A stretch of 64,000 nt of DNA from Chloroflexota bacterium (GTDB lineage Bacteria; Chloroflexota; Dehalococcoidia; UBA2247; RBG-13-53-26). This document shows, piece by piece, positions 25,674 through 34,785 of this stretch. Under the pieces are notes generated by a model. That model worked only from the letters and a program-made list of their open reading frames with translations, did not search any database and was not told where the DNA came from. The stretch is from NCBI GenBank assembly GCA_016875915.1, contig VGOM01000004.1, positions 49,476 to 113,475 on the forward strand. The letters are read 5' to 3'. The number at the start of each line of letters is the position of its first letter. Position 1 is the first letter of the stretch. The translations under genes were made by a program, and so were the position numbers.

Positions 25674-26519
25674 TCAGCCCAGCTTGAACACTTGCCGGGC
25701 ATTCCGGTGAAGAAAAGCCTCCTTCACCTCGCCCTCCAACCCCAGTTGATCCAATGCCTCCAGACACTTGGCAGGAGTAATCATGGGGTAGTTGGTGCCG
25801 AAGAGGACTTTCTCGCGGCCGTGCTCCTTCATATACGCCACGAGTTCAGGTGGATACCGCTTGGCGGTGTATGCCGAAGTGTCAATGAACACATTCGGGT
25901 GCTTCGTGGCCACGGCTATCATCTCTGTGGTCCAGGGGTAGCCTATATGACCGCACACTATCCGGAGCTCAGGGAACTCGATCGCGACCTCATCAATGTA
26001 CGGGATCGGCCGGCCCGGTTCGGATGGACAGAGGGGTCCGGTATGCCCCACCTGAAGACATACGGGGATGTCCAGGTGGATGCATTCAGCGTAGAGAGGG
26101 TAGTACCGCCTGTCGGTAGGGGGCAGGTTCCAGAACCACTGGACGATCCTCAGTCCCTTGAATCCCAGCTCACTGACACAGCGTCTGAGTTCGCGTATGG
26201 CCTCCATCGGCTTGAACAAATCCACCGAGGCTATCCCCACCAGGCGGTCCGGGAATTGCCTGACCAGTGAAGCCACCTTGTCATTGTGGACCAGAGGGCC
26301 TTGAGGCCCCCACCAGGCGCATATCAGACCCTTCTCAACATGGGCCTGGTCCATCGCAGCTATGGTGAACTCGGGCGGAATATCCTCCGTCAGCTTGTCC
26401 ATCCTCATCCAGCGCCGCAGCGATTCGAACATCGGATGGTTGACGAAGTCAGCAAACGGATGCTGCATCCAAACATCGATGATCTTGGCGCCTGTTGTCA
26501 TTGCCGGTACCCCGACCAT
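25674..26519 (-). CDS. Amidohydrolase family 2 (ACMSD-like) metal-dependent hydrolase
   Basis: A 281-residue TIM-barrel protein of the amidohydrolase_2 group, which includes decarboxylases and lactonases. Visible motifs are GFKGLRIVQWFW, CLQVGHTG with a metal-ligand-like His, RIVCGHIGYPWTTE with a second, NVFIDTSAYTAKRYP, and KVLFGTNYPM. The N-terminal HxH of classical members seems altered (DVWMQHPFADF), so metal binding may be mononuclear or reduced. ATG 26519 follows GAGGTGAT. Neighbours are not informative about its substrate. Confidence 0.8.
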   Translation of the reverse strand: MVGVPAMTTGAKIIDVWMQHPFADFVNHPMFESLRRWMRMDKLTEDIPPEFTIAAMDQAHVEKGLICAWWGPQGPLVHNDKVASLVRQFPDRLVGIASVDLFKPMEAIRELRRCVSELGFKGLRIVQWFWNLPPTDRRYYPLYAECIHLDIPVCLQVGHTGPLCPSEPGRPIPYIDEVAIEFPELRIVCGHIGYPWTTEMIAVATKHPNVFIDTSAYTAKRYPPELVAYMKEHGREKVLFGTNYPMITPAKCLEALDQLGLEGEVKEAFLHRNARQVFKLG

Positions 26520-26568
26520 TGTATCACCTCAGCAAGCCAGCACCGCTTGAGTCCCACAGCCCTGCTTC

Positions 26569-27303
26569 TCATTGACGCCCCGATTCCCTCTCGGTATCGA
26601 GATCGAGGCTGTCATCGTTCTTCTCGGTGATGATCCACCTCGTCACCAAGTCAACATCGGAGATTCTCTCTCCGTTCGCGGTCAATACATAGTCTCCCGG
26701 GCTGGCAGGCTGGAACATCAACAACTCGGGCGGCAACGCACGCTCTCTCCCGTCGCTAAGTGAGATCACAACGCCTTCCTTGAAGGACACTCTGGAGATC
26801 CAGCCATGGACCATTTCCTTCCTAGTCTGCTCGCACCTGCGGCCAACGCGGCGCTCATATGTCAGCCCCAGCAAGACATGCTTGCCCAAATACTGACTTC
26901 CCTTGGTCTCAATGACATGATTGAGATGGGCTGGATCGTGAGAGTACGTGACCTTCCATTCCTCGGGGACAGACGGGTCTACCAAGGGAGCGTAGTTGGG
27001 GGTGCACAACTTCGGCGAATCCGGATACTCGCCGGGCTTCACGATCCAAGACGCCAGGAAATCTGGATTCCTGATGATCTCGCCTGTGGAAACGCACTCG
27101 TATTTCCCTTGAGGCGCATCCAGAATGAGCTCGTTCGGTATGTGTCTTCTGCTGCCCCGCTCTGGTTTGACCTCGATCCAGGAATCACTGACGTCTGTTA
27201 TTGTGCCAAAGAACTGCTCCTGCCTTTCCAGCTTATCCGTCCTGTCCAGGTAGGTTATCCCAACCAGTATGCTTTTGCCGAGAAGCTCTGCGTCATCCGT
27301 CAT
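26569..27303 (-). CDS. Unknown protein with two tandem homologous repeats
   Basis: A 244-residue protein I do not recognise. It has an internal duplication: residues about 8-92 and 136-230 align by eye. Repeat 1 reads LGKSILVGITYLDR, then HIPNELILDAPQGKYE and GEIIRNPDFLASWIV. Repeat 2 reads LGKHVLLGLTYERR, then ALPPELLMFQPASPGDYV and GERISDVDLVTRWII. Each repeat looks like a small beta-barrel unit (predicted strands around GxIxxVS). No signal peptide or membrane segment. It precedes the TM/TPR-like gene on the minus strand, with no clear functional link. Confidence 0.65.
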   Translation of the reverse strand: MTDDAELLGKSILVGITYLDRTDKLERQEQFFGTITDVSDSWIEVKPERGSRRHIPNELILDAPQGKYECVSTGEIIRNPDFLASWIVKPGEYPDSPKLCTPNYAPLVDPSVPEEWKVTYSHDPAHLNHVIETKGSQYLGKHVLLGLTYERRVGRRCEQTRKEMVHGWISRVSFKEGVVISLSDGRERALPPELLMFQPASPGDYVLTANGERISDVDLVTRWIITEKNDDSLDLDTERESGRQ

Positions 27304-27415
27304 CTTCGTGCTTCAGCCGGTATCATCATCGGGATGTCTACCATTCCACGCTTATGCATCGAGAAGGTGAGAAAGATCGTTGCACAGAAGTAGCCATGAG
27401 GATCGAGGGACACGC

Positions 27416-27916
27416 CTATTGCTGGGAGCCAGTCTCCCCAAATGAATCCGCCATCCTCAAAGCCGTTTGAGCTATGACACTGCCGGGGAACTCTCGAAGA
27501 GCCCGTTCATAGTACTCTTTGCTCCGTCGCCCGTGACCGGTTTGCGCAAAGCAGAACGCCATGTTGACAAGCGCCATCTCGCGGTACGACATAGCACTGG
27601 AACTCCCCAGGAGCAAATGGCGTCCCTTGTCGAGCCAAACATGCCTCGAAAAGAAGTCGTAGCTATCCTCGAAGAATGGGATTGCATCCTGGAAACGCCC
27701 TGACTTGACGGCATTCATTCCTCGCCAGTGAGATTTGGCGATGACTCTCCTGATTCCAATCGAGTAGGCTAGGTACAGGGCAATCCCAACCAAGAGGGCG
27801 ATATCAAAGGACCAACCGGTTGCGGCTAGCAGCGCTGCAACTATCAAGCCAGCTAGGATAGCCTGGAATATCAGCGAGTGCCAGGCATAGCGGTGTACTA
27901 TGGGTGCTTTGCTCAT
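27416..27916 (-). CDS. Membrane-anchored TPR-like hypothetical protein
   Basis: A 166-residue protein with two hydrophobic segments in the first 60 residues (LIFQAILAGLIVAALLAATG and IALLVGIALYLAYSIGI). After these comes a soluble helical region with tetratricopeptide character: AVKSGRFQDAIPFFEDSYDF, MALVNMAFCFAQTGHGRRSK, YYERALREFPGSVIAQTALR. It probably displays a short TPR domain on the cytoplasmic side of the membrane. Function unknown. The downstream gap 27917-28125, toward dnaN, has nothing recognisable. Confidence 0.6.
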   Translation of the reverse strand: MSKAPIVHRYAWHSLIFQAILAGLIVAALLAATGWSFDIALLVGIALYLAYSIGIRRVIAKSHWRGMNAVKSGRFQDAIPFFEDSYDFFSRHVWLDKGRHLLLGSSSAMSYREMALVNMAFCFAQTGHGRRSKEYYERALREFPGSVIAQTALRMADSFGETGSQQ

Positions 27917-28125
27917 AGGCTCACTTCCTCTGGCAGGCGCGGCACAATGTTCACTGTTGGGATACTATCCAAACGAATCTTATGGTGGAGTCGTGGGCGA
28001 TGTCAAACTTGCTCGGAACCTGTGCCCTAGGAGAGGCTGTCCGAGGTCGCGGGCAGCCTCAGATTCGCAGTCGCAAACTGGGGATTGGCAGGACTGCTAG
28101 TGACAGCCCGCAGACCGCCGGTCGC

Positions 28126-29250
28126 TCACCACTGCACAAACATCGGCATGATGATGTGCACGTAGGTCTCGGAGCCTACCGGCCGGAGCACCCCTGGGCT
28201 TGAAGGGGTGGTGGTCTCCAGAGTCACCTGCCCTTCGTGGATGACGCTGAGCACGTCGATGAGGTACTTGCCGTTGAAGGCGATCTTGGCCGCTTCCCCT
28301 TCCACCTCGGCGTCGATCTCGCCGACGTTGTCGCCCACCTGCTCCGAACGGGCCGAGATGTTCATGCTGCCCTGGCCGGCTTCTGCCGGGGTCATCTGCA
28401 GGCGGACGATGCCGTTGCCGTCCCGGGCGAAGATGGAGGCGGTCTTGGTGGCCCTGAGAAACTCAGGGGTGCTCACCGTGGACCGGGTGGTGGAGCTCTG
28501 GGGAATGAGCTGCCTGTAGTTGGGGAAGGTGCCCTGCAGTAGCTGTGAGACGATCTCGATGTCCTTCAAGCGGAAGAGCACCTGGCTCTTGTTGGGGTTG
28601 ATGGATATGTCCACGGTCTCCTTCTGGTCGGCCAGAAGGCGGTTGAGTTCTATCAGTGAGCGGCTGGGGATGATGATCTCCGCTCTTTCGTCCACGGAAC
28701 CGGACAGCGGGGCTCTGTGCACCGCCAGCCTGAACCCATCGGCGGCAGCCAGGGTGAGGGTCTCATCTTCGAACTCGGCGGAGACGCCGGTGAGCACCGG
28801 CCGGGTGTCTTCCGAGGCGGTGGCGAACACCACCTGGTTGATGGCGGCGCGGAGGGCATCGGGCTCGATCTGGTAGGTCTTGCCGTCGCCCACCTTGGGG
28901 ATGGGGGGGAAGTCATCGGCGTCCAGTCCGCTGATCCTGGCTTCGAATCGGAGGCATTTCAGCTCCAGGCTCTGGCGGACCACATGGAGGTCGATTCTTT
29001 CGCTGGGGAGGGAGCTGATGAACTCGCTGAGCACCCTGGCCGGGACGGTGATCGCCCCTTCTTCCTCCACCATAGCGCCGATCCAGCAGCTGATGGCGAT
29101 CTCCAGGTTGGTGGCGGTGAGCCGGAGCCGGGAGTCCTCGGTGGCTATGAGGACGTTGTTGGTGATGGGGAGGGTCGTCCGCGTGGCCACAGCCCTGCCC
29201 ACAATGCCCAGTCCCTTGCTGAGGTTCTCTTGAACACAGGATACCTTCAT
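28126..29250 (-). CDS. dnaN: DNA polymerase III beta subunit (sliding clamp)
   Basis: A 374-residue sliding clamp that tethers polymerase to DNA. It starts MKVSCVQENLSKGLGIVGRAV and has three repeated clamp domains, with signatures such as LPITNNVLIATED, DADDFPPIP, ASEDTRPVLTGVSAEF, ADGFRLAVH and the C-terminal ETYVHIIMPMFVQW. ATG 29250 matches the family start; the open frame extends 30 codons upstream into the promoter. It is a single-gene unit, not beside dnaA, and divergent from cobO. Confidence 0.96.
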   Translation of the reverse strand: MKVSCVQENLSKGLGIVGRAVATRTTLPITNNVLIATEDSRLRLTATNLEIAISCWIGAMVEEEGAITVPARVLSEFISSLPSERIDLHVVRQSLELKCLRFEARISGLDADDFPPIPKVGDGKTYQIEPDALRAAINQVVFATASEDTRPVLTGVSAEFEDETLTLAAADGFRLAVHRAPLSGSVDERAEIIIPSRSLIELNRLLADQKETVDISINPNKSQVLFRLKDIEIVSQLLQGTFPNYRQLIPQSSTTRSTVSTPEFLRATKTASIFARDGNGIVRLQMTPAEAGQGSMNISARSEQVGDNVGEIDAEVEGEAAKIAFNGKYLIDVLSVIHEGQVTLETTTPSSPGVLRPVGSETYVHIIMPMFVQW

Positions 29251-29288
29251 GCCGTGCCCCCCTAGCTCATAACTGACAAACTCTGCTA

Positions 29289-29317
29289 AGTATACACTCC
29301 GGTCCATGGCAAGACAA
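29289..29317 (-). promoter_or_regulatory. Promoter of dnaN
   Basis: On the minus strand, TTGTCT (29312-29317), a 17-base spacer and TATACT (29289-29294), about 40 bases upstream of the dnaN start. Confidence 0.6.
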
Positions 29318-29375
29318 GAGAAGGGGAGTGTGATTGACACAGGGGAGAGGGCGTTGGTAAGCTGGGGCCACCTTC

Positions 29376-29894
29376 ATGGCCGGACTGGTCCAGATCTTCA
29401 CTGGCGATGGCAAGGGCAAGACCTCGGCCGCCCTGGGCGCGGCCATGCGGGCTGCCGGCCATGGGCTGCGGGTTCACATCACCTTCTTCATGAAGGGCGA
29501 CTACCCCTATGGCGAGCATGACTCGCTGGCACTGCTGCCCGGGGTCACCGCCGCCAGATTCGGCCAGCGGGAGTTCGTCGATCCACGGAACGTCAGGCCC
29601 GAGGAGCGGGAGCAGGCCGGGCAGGCCCTGGAGGACGCCCGGCGGGCGGCCTTCAGCGGCGAATACGACCTGGTCATCCTGGATGAGGTCAATGTGGCCG
29701 CCGCCTGGAAGCTCATCGACGTCGATGATGTGGTCCGGCTGATCCGGGGCAGGCCGGAGAAGGTGGAGCTGATCCTCACCGGACGATACGCCGACCAGAA
29801 GCTCGTCGAAGCCGCCGACCTGGTCACCGAGATGCGGGAGATCAAGCATCCCTACGGGAAGGGCGTGCCCTCCCGGAAGGGCTTCGAGTACTGA
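29376..29894 (+). CDS. cobO: Cob(I)yrinic acid a,c-diamide adenosyltransferase (CobO/BtuR family)
   Basis: A 172-residue ATP:corrinoid adenosyltransferase, which attaches the adenosyl group to cobalt in B12 synthesis or salvage. The P-loop GDGKGKTSAALGAAMRAAG, the Walker-B-like LVILDEVNVAA, and the closing segment ITEM/REIKHPY-like VTEMREIKHPYGKG are typical. It is divergent from dnaN, and no other cobalamin gene or cobalamin riboswitch is in the window. B12-dependent enzymes are common in the suspected lineage. Confidence 0.92.
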   Translation: MAGLVQIFTGDGKGKTSAALGAAMRAAGHGLRVHITFFMKGDYPYGEHDSLALLPGVTAARFGQREFVDPRNVRPEEREQAGQALEDARRAAFSGEYDLVILDEVNVAAAWKLIDVDDVVRLIRGRPEKVELILTGRYADQKLVEAADLVTEMREIKHPYGKGVPSRKGFEY

Positions 29895-29904
29895 GGGCGG
29901 CGGT

Positions 29905-29933
29905 TTGTCCTCGATCCTGACGTGTGATATACT
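29905..29933 (+). promoter_or_regulatory. Promoter upstream of the FBP aldolase/phosphatase gene
   Basis: TTGTCC (29905-29910), a 17-base spacer and TATACT (29928-29933), about 33 bases before the start. This may drive fbp-rdgB-moaA-moaC. Confidence 0.6.
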
Positions 29934-29965
29934 CCCCGCAGAGAAAACGGGAAGGAGGCATTCAG

Positions 29966-31060
29966 GTGAAAGTCACTTTGAGCGTGATTAAGGCCGATAT
30001 CGGGGGCTATGTTGGCCATTCCACCTCGCATCCGAAGATCCTGGAGAAAGCCGAGGAATGTCTCAAGGCGGCCAAGAAGGAAGGGACGCTGATCGACTAC
30101 CACGTGACCAGCTGCGGCGATGACGTCCAGCTGATCATGACCCATAAGAAGGGAGAGGACAACAAGGCCGTTCACAAGCTGGCCTGGGACACGTTTGTGG
30201 AGGGCACCAAGATAGCCAAGAAGCTGAAACTCCACGGGGCGGGCCAGGACCTCCTGTCCGACGCCTTCTCGGGCAACGTGAAGGCCATGGGCCCCGGCGT
30301 GGCCGAGATGGAGATCGAGGAGCGGCAGGCCGAAACGGTGATCATATTCATGGCCGACAAGACCTCGTCCGGAGCCTGGAACATGCCCCTGTACAAGATG
30401 TTCGCCGATCCCTTCAACACCATCGGTCTGGTTATTGCCGGCAATATGCACGGTGGCTTCGCCTTCGAGGTACACGATGTCAAGGAGCACAAGAAGATCA
30501 CCTTCAATGCTCCCGAGGAGATCTATGACATGCTGGTCTTCATGGGCGCCCCCAGCCGCTATGCGGTGAAGGCGGTCTACCACCGCGAGACGGGCGAGGT
30601 GGCGGCTGTTTCCTCCACCCAGCGTCTGTCTATGATGGCCGGCCGGTATGTGGGCAAGGACGACCCGGTCTGCATCGTCAGGTCACAGGGGAACTTCCCG
30701 GCGGTGGGCGAGATCCTGGAGCCGTTCACCATGCCGGCGATGGTGGAGGGCTGGATGAGGGGCTCCCATCACGGTCCCCTCATGCCTGTGGCCCAGCACC
30801 AGGCCAATCCGTCCCGCTTCGACGGGCCTCCCAGGGTGATCTCGTACGGCTTCCAGCTTGCGGACGGCAAGCTGGTGGGGCCGAGGGATATGTTCGACGA
30901 TCCCGCCTTCGATGAGCCGCGCCGTTGGGCGAACCAGGCTGCAGAGTACCTGCGGCGGCATGGTCCATTCGAACCCCATCGCCTGCCTCTGGAGGAGATG
31001 GAGTACACCACCATGCCGCAGGTGATGAAGAAGCTGCAGAAGCGATTTGTGAAGCTTTGA
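29966..31060 (+). CDS. fbp: Bifunctional fructose-1,6-bisphosphate aldolase/phosphatase
   Basis: A 364-residue FBP aldolase/phosphatase of the archaeal type, making fructose 6-phosphate from triose phosphates in gluconeogenesis in one enzyme. It starts VKVTLSVIKADIGGYVGHS, with SCGDDVQLIMTH, FMADKTSSGAWNMPLYKMF, GFAFEVHD, and RFDGPPRVISYGFQL, all family hallmarks. GTG 29966 follows GGAAGGAGG. This enzyme marks a gluconeogenic, often autotrophic or fermentative lifestyle and occurs in archaea and deep bacterial lineages. The stop overlaps the rdgB start. Confidence 0.94.
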   Translation: MKVTLSVIKADIGGYVGHSTSHPKILEKAEECLKAAKKEGTLIDYHVTSCGDDVQLIMTHKKGEDNKAVHKLAWDTFVEGTKIAKKLKLHGAGQDLLSDAFSGNVKAMGPGVAEMEIEERQAETVIIFMADKTSSGAWNMPLYKMFADPFNTIGLVIAGNMHGGFAFEVHDVKEHKKITFNAPEEIYDMLVFMGAPSRYAVKAVYHRETGEVAAVSSTQRLSMMAGRYVGKDDPVCIVRSQGNFPAVGEILEPFTMPAMVEGWMRGSHHGPLMPVAQHQANPSRFDGPPRVISYGFQLADGKLVGPRDMFDDPAFDEPRRWANQAAEYLRRHGPFEPHRLPLEEMEYTTMPQVMKKLQKRFVKL

Positions 31061-31662
31061 CGCCCAGACTCCTGCTGGCCACCAGAAACCCCGGCAAGGT
31101 GCGCGAGTTTGCCTACCTTCTTCGGCATGCCCCGTTCCAGTTGACCTCCCTGGAAGAGGAGGGGATAGGGTTGGATGTGAGCGAGACGGGGCAGACCCTG
31201 CATGAGAACGCCCGGCTCAAGGCCGCTGCCTACTGCGCCGACAGCCGGTTCGTGGTTCTGGCGGACGATTCCGGGCTGGAGGTGGATGCCCTGGACGGCG
31301 AGCCGGGCTCGCTTTCGGCTCGGTACGGGGGCAAGAAGACCGACGCGGAGAGGGTGGCCTTTCTCCTCTCACGTTTGCAGGGCGTGCCCCGGGAGCGGAG
31401 GTCGGCCCGTTTCCGGTGCGTCATCGCCATCGGCGCGGGTTCACGCATCGTGGGGATGTGCGAGGATGAGTGCTCCGGGGTGATCGCCTTCGAGCCGAAG
31501 GGGGACAAAGGCTTCGGCTATGATCCGGTCTTCTATCTGCCCGGGCTGGGCAAGACCATGGCCGAGCTGACTCTGGAGGAGAAGGGCCGGGTCAGCCACC
31601 GGGGCAAGGCGGCCCGCAAGGCTCTCGACATCCTGAATACAATGAAGGCGGGAGTGCAGTAG
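31057..31662 (+). CDS. rdgB: XTP/dITP pyrophosphatase (RdgB/Ham1)
   Basis: A 201-residue house-cleaning nucleotide pyrophosphatase removing inosine and xanthosine triphosphates. Motifs: LLLATRNPGKVREF, ADDSGLEVDALDGEPGSLSARYGG, and FGYDPVFYLPGLGKTMAEL. No ATG or GTG lies near the conserved start, so TTG 31057, overlapping the fbp stop as TTGA, is the start; it would give MTPRLLLATRN. Translation is probably coupled to fbp. The stop directly abuts the moaA ATG. Confidence 0.93.
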   Translation: MTPRLLLATRNPGKVREFAYLLRHAPFQLTSLEEEGIGLDVSETGQTLHENARLKAAAYCADSRFVVLADDSGLEVDALDGEPGSLSARYGGKKTDAERVAFLLSRLQGVPRERRSARFRCVIAIGAGSRIVGMCEDECSGVIAFEPKGDKGFGYDPVFYLPGLGKTMAELTLEEKGRVSHRGKAARKALDILNTMKAGVQ

Positions 31663-32646
31663 ATGAGCGGCGTATCGGACTCCTTCCAGCGGCCCATCAG
31701 CTACCTCCGAGTCTCGGTGACCGACCGCTGCAATCTGCGCTGCGTCTACTGCATGCCTGCCGGCGGGGTCCCGCTGGTGCCCCGGGCCGACATCCTCAGC
31801 TACGAGGAGATCGCCACGGTGGTCCGGGTGGCTGCCGGCATGGGCATTGCCAAGGTCAGGCTCAGCGGGGGCGAGCCCCTGGCCAGGGAAGGGCTGGTGG
31901 GGCTGGTGGAGATGGTCTCCCGGATCGAAGGCATCGACGATGTGGCCCTGACCACCAACGGCGTGCTGCTCAGGGAGCAGGCGGCCGGACTGGCGGCGGC
32001 CGGACTGCGGCGGGTGAACGTCAGCCTCGATTCCCTGAAGACGGAGAGGTTCCGGCAGATCACCGGCTATGATGCCCTGAGGGATGTCCTGGACGGCATC
32101 GAGGAGGCACGCAGGGCCGGCCTCGCCCCCATCAAGGTGAACATGGTGGTCATGCGGGGCGTGAATGATGATGAGGTTGTTGATTTTGCCCTCCTCAGCC
32201 GCCAGGGGTGGCATATCCGCTTCATCGAGCTGATGCCGCTGGTGGAAGAGGGCCGGAAGCCCACCGAGTTCGTCCCGGCGTCCGAGATCAGGCAGAGCCT
32301 CTCTTCACTGGGCGAGCTGGCCCCCTGCGATGCGCCGCTGGGCAACGGACCGGCCAGCTACTTTCAGTTGCCGGGGGCCGGCGGCACGGTGGGCTTCATC
32401 ACCCCGGTCAGCGAACACTTCTGCTTCAAGTGCAACCGGCTGCGGCTCTCCGCCGACGGGAAGCTGCTGCCCTGCCTTCTGGCCGATGACGAGATTGACC
32501 TGCGCCAGGTGCTCCGCCGGGAGGCTTCGCCCCAGGATGAGATCAGGAAGCTCATTCTGAAGGCGGTGGCTGCCAAGCCTCAGGGACACCGGGTGGAGCA
32601 GGGCGTTGTTCCCCGGAAGAGAACGATGACCCAGGTAGGAGGGTGA
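31663..32646 (+). CDS. moaA: GTP 3',8-cyclase MoaA (molybdenum cofactor)
   Basis: A 327-residue radical-SAM enzyme, first step of molybdopterin synthesis. The SAM-binding cluster motif is CNLRCVYC, preceded by RVSVTDR; RLSGGEPLAREG and NVSLDSL follow. The C-terminal second cluster is CFKCNRLR and a later Cys (LLPCLL). The C-terminus ends in Gly-Gly, as needed for MoaA. It starts immediately after the rdgB stop and is followed by moaC. Confidence 0.95.
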   Translation: MSGVSDSFQRPISYLRVSVTDRCNLRCVYCMPAGGVPLVPRADILSYEEIATVVRVAAGMGIAKVRLSGGEPLAREGLVGLVEMVSRIEGIDDVALTTNGVLLREQAAGLAAAGLRRVNVSLDSLKTERFRQITGYDALRDVLDGIEEARRAGLAPIKVNMVVMRGVNDDEVVDFALLSRQGWHIRFIELMPLVEEGRKPTEFVPASEIRQSLSSLGELAPCDAPLGNGPASYFQLPGAGGTVGFITPVSEHFCFKCNRLRLSADGKLLPCLLADDEIDLRQVLRREASPQDEIRKLILKAVAAKPQGHRVEQGVVPRKRTMTQVGG

Positions 32647-32658
32647 GGGCTGCGAGCC

Positions 32659-33111
32659 ATGGGAGAGAAGAACAGAGTCCGCATGATTGACGTTGGCCCC
32701 AAGCCGGATTCCCATCGGGAGTCCGTGGCCCGGGGCAGGATGAAGATGAAGCCCGCCACGCTGAAGATGGTCCGCCAGGGGAGGCTGCCCAAGGGCGACT
32801 GCCTGGCCGCGGCCCAGGTGGCCGGCATCATGGCCGCCAAGAGGACGCCGGACCTGATACCGCTGTGCCATCCCCTGCTGCTCAACGATGTCAGGGTGGA
32901 GTACGCCTTCGATGATGACGGGCTGGAGATCACCGCCAGCGTCAGAACGGTGGGCAAGACTGGGGTGGAGATGGAGGCCCTGACTGCCGTGGCCGTCGCG
33001 GCCCTGACCATCTACGACATGTGCAAGGGGGTCGACCCGGCGGTGCGCATCGAGAACATCCGGCTGGTCAGCAAGCGCGGCGGCAAGAGCGGACAGGTCG
33101 TCCTGGAGTAG
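32659..33111 (+). CDS. moaC: Cyclic pyranopterin monophosphate synthase MoaC
   Basis: A 150-residue MoaC, which turns the MoaA product into cPMP. It shows [59 protein letters not shown], and [11 protein letters not shown] second gene of the moaAC pair, 12 bases after moaA. No moaD, moaE, mog or molybdate transporter gene is nearby, so later steps are encoded elsewhere. Confidence 0.95.
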   Translation: MGEKNRVRMIDVGPKPDSHRESVARGRMKMKPATLKMVRQGRLPKGDCLAAAQVAGIMAAKRTPDLIPLCHPLLLNDVRVEYAFDDDGLEITASVRTVGKTGVEMEALTAVAVAALTIYDMCKGVDPAVRIENIRLVSKRGGKSGQVVLE

Positions 33112-33238
33112 CCCCCGGCGCTCGCCGGACCCGCATCATTCCTCGCATTCCCGGGCATCCGCCCCGGCGCCATCCACGCCCGTCCCTGCCATCCACCATC
33201 ACTGCCTTTCCATGCCTGGCCGGGGCGTCTTGCGCTAG

Positions 33239-33266
33239 TTACAAATCCCAGGAACTGAGCTATACT
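33239..33266 (+). promoter_or_regulatory. Promoter for ktrB-ktrA
   Basis: TTACAA (33239-33244), a 16-base spacer and TATACT (33261-33266), about 75 bases before the ktrB start. The preceding moaC-ktrB gap (33112-33238) shows nothing else. Confidence 0.5.
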
Positions 33267-33342
33267 TCTACGACGGTAAAGGGAGGGCGTCGGCAGTATC
33301 CCTCCGGGCACAGCATAGCCCGGCCTGACAGGCAGAGAGGAC

Positions 33343-34776
33343 ATGCAGCAGAGACAGCCGCCCAAGCTGGGGGAGAGGGTCTTTCGCGTCCCCATCGTGG
33401 AGCCGTGGCGCATCCCTCTGTCCATCGTCCGCGCGCCGCGGTTCAGATCACTGCCGATCACCCTGGTGGTCTACGCCTTCGCCATCATCATCGGTGTGGG
33501 CGCCGTTCTGCTCATGCTGCCCATCTCCAGCGAGTCGGGGCAGTCCACTCCCTTCATTGACGCCCTCTTCACCGCCACCTCGGCGGTCTGCGTCACCGGC
33601 CTTGCCGTGGTGGATACCGGGACGCACTACAGCCTCTTCGGCGAAGGGGTGATCATGGCCCTGATGCAGATCGGTGGCTTCGGCATCATGACCGGCGGCA
33701 CCTTCCTGCTCGTCACCCTGGGAAGAAGGGTAGGGCTGCGCGAGAAGCTGATCGTGGGTGAGTCCATGGGCCTCGACAGGCTGGGCGGTCTGGTGCCCCT
33801 GGTCATGGGCATCATGGTCTTCACCATCGTGGCCGAAGGCCTGGGCATGGTTATGTTCTACATCCGGTTCTCTTCCGAGTATTCCCCCACCGCGGCAGCC
33901 TGGACCTCTGCCTTCCATGCCGTCTCTGCCTTCAACAACGCCGGTCTGGACATCTTCGGCGTGGATGCGGCAGGCAATTCCCTGAGCCTGGCGGGCTACC
34001 AGAATGACCCGCTGGTGGTTCTGACCACGGCGGGGCTGATAGTGCTCGGCGGCATCAGCTTCATCGTGGTGCTGGACGTCTTCCGGATCAGGAGGTTCAG
34101 CCGGCTGGCAGTGGACAGCAAGCTGGTGCTGTTCACCACCGGGGTGCTGCTCGCCGTGGGCATGATCGTGATCCTGGCCATGGAGTACAACAACCCTGCT
34201 ACGCTGGGTCCCATGACCTGGCCCCAGAAGGTCCTCGATGCCTTCTTCCACTCGGTCACTCCCCGCACTGCGGGCTTCTTTGTCGTCAGCATTCCATCGA
34301 TGGCCGTCTATACCCTGTTCTTCATCATCATGCTCATGTACATCGGCGGCGCTTCCGGGTCCACGGCCGGAGGCATCAAGGTGAATACCTTCGGCATGCT
34401 GGCCGCTACCGTGTGGAGCACCATCAGAGGGAAGGAGTATCCCGGGGCCTTCGGCCGGGAGTTCAAGGCGCAGCAGATCCACCGGGCGCTGACCATTGTC
34501 ATGTTGTCCATCGGCCTGGTGGGGGTGGTCGCCCTGGTCCTGGTCATCACGGAGGATGCCCCGTTCATCGATGTCCTCTTCGAGACAGTCTCGGCCTTCG
34601 GCACAGTGGGACTGTCCACCGGCATCACCGACGGATTGACGGTGGCCGGGAAGGCCATCATAGTCATGACCATGTTTGTGGGCCGGTTGGGCCCTCTGAC
34701 ACTGGCCTTCTCACTTGTACAAAGACAGCAGCGGACCGTTTACCGGTATCCTCAGGAAGACGTGAGGATCGGATAG
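33343..34776 (+). CDS. ktrB: Potassium uptake channel subunit (TrkH/KtrB family)
   Basis: A 477-residue membrane protein of the Trk/Ktr/HKT superfamily. The four P-loop selectivity-filter regions are visible: TATSAVCVTGLAV, SAFHAVSAFNNAGLDIF, FFHSVTPRTAGFF, and FETVSAFGTVGLSTG, each with the conserved Gly. Roughly eight to ten TM segments surround them. A basic cytoplasmic N-terminus precedes TM1. It is paired with an RCK regulatory subunit ten bases downstream, which fits a KtrAB-type uptake system. The start ATG 33343 follows AGAGAGGAC. Confidence 0.92.
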   Translation: MQQRQPPKLGERVFRVPIVEPWRIPLSIVRAPRFRSLPITLVVYAFAIIIGVGAVLLMLPISSESGQSTPFIDALFTATSAVCVTGLAVVDTGTHYSLFGEGVIMALMQIGGFGIMTGGTFLLVTLGRRVGLREKLIVGESMGLDRLGGLVPLVMGIMVFTIVAEGLGMVMFYIRFSSEYSPTAAAWTSAFHAVSAFNNAGLDIFGVDAAGNSLSLAGYQNDPLVVLTTAGLIVLGGISFIVVLDVFRIRRFSRLAVDSKLVLFTTGVLLAVGMIVILAMEYNNPATLGPMTWPQKVLDAFFHSVTPRTAGFFVVSIPSMAVYTLFFIIMLMYIGGASGSTAGGIKVNTFGMLAATVWSTIRGKEYPGAFGREFKAQQIHRALTIVMLSIGLVGVVALVLVITEDAPFIDVLFETVSAFGTVGLSTGITDGLTVAGKAIIVMTMFVGRLGPLTLAFSLVQRQQRTVYRYPQEDVRIG

Positions 34777-34785
34777 GAGGCGGCT

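Noticed and set aside
29251..29375. Cobalamin riboswitch in front of cobO
   Set aside because: The divergent gap is only 125 bases and mostly taken by the dnaN promoter, with no B12-box seen.
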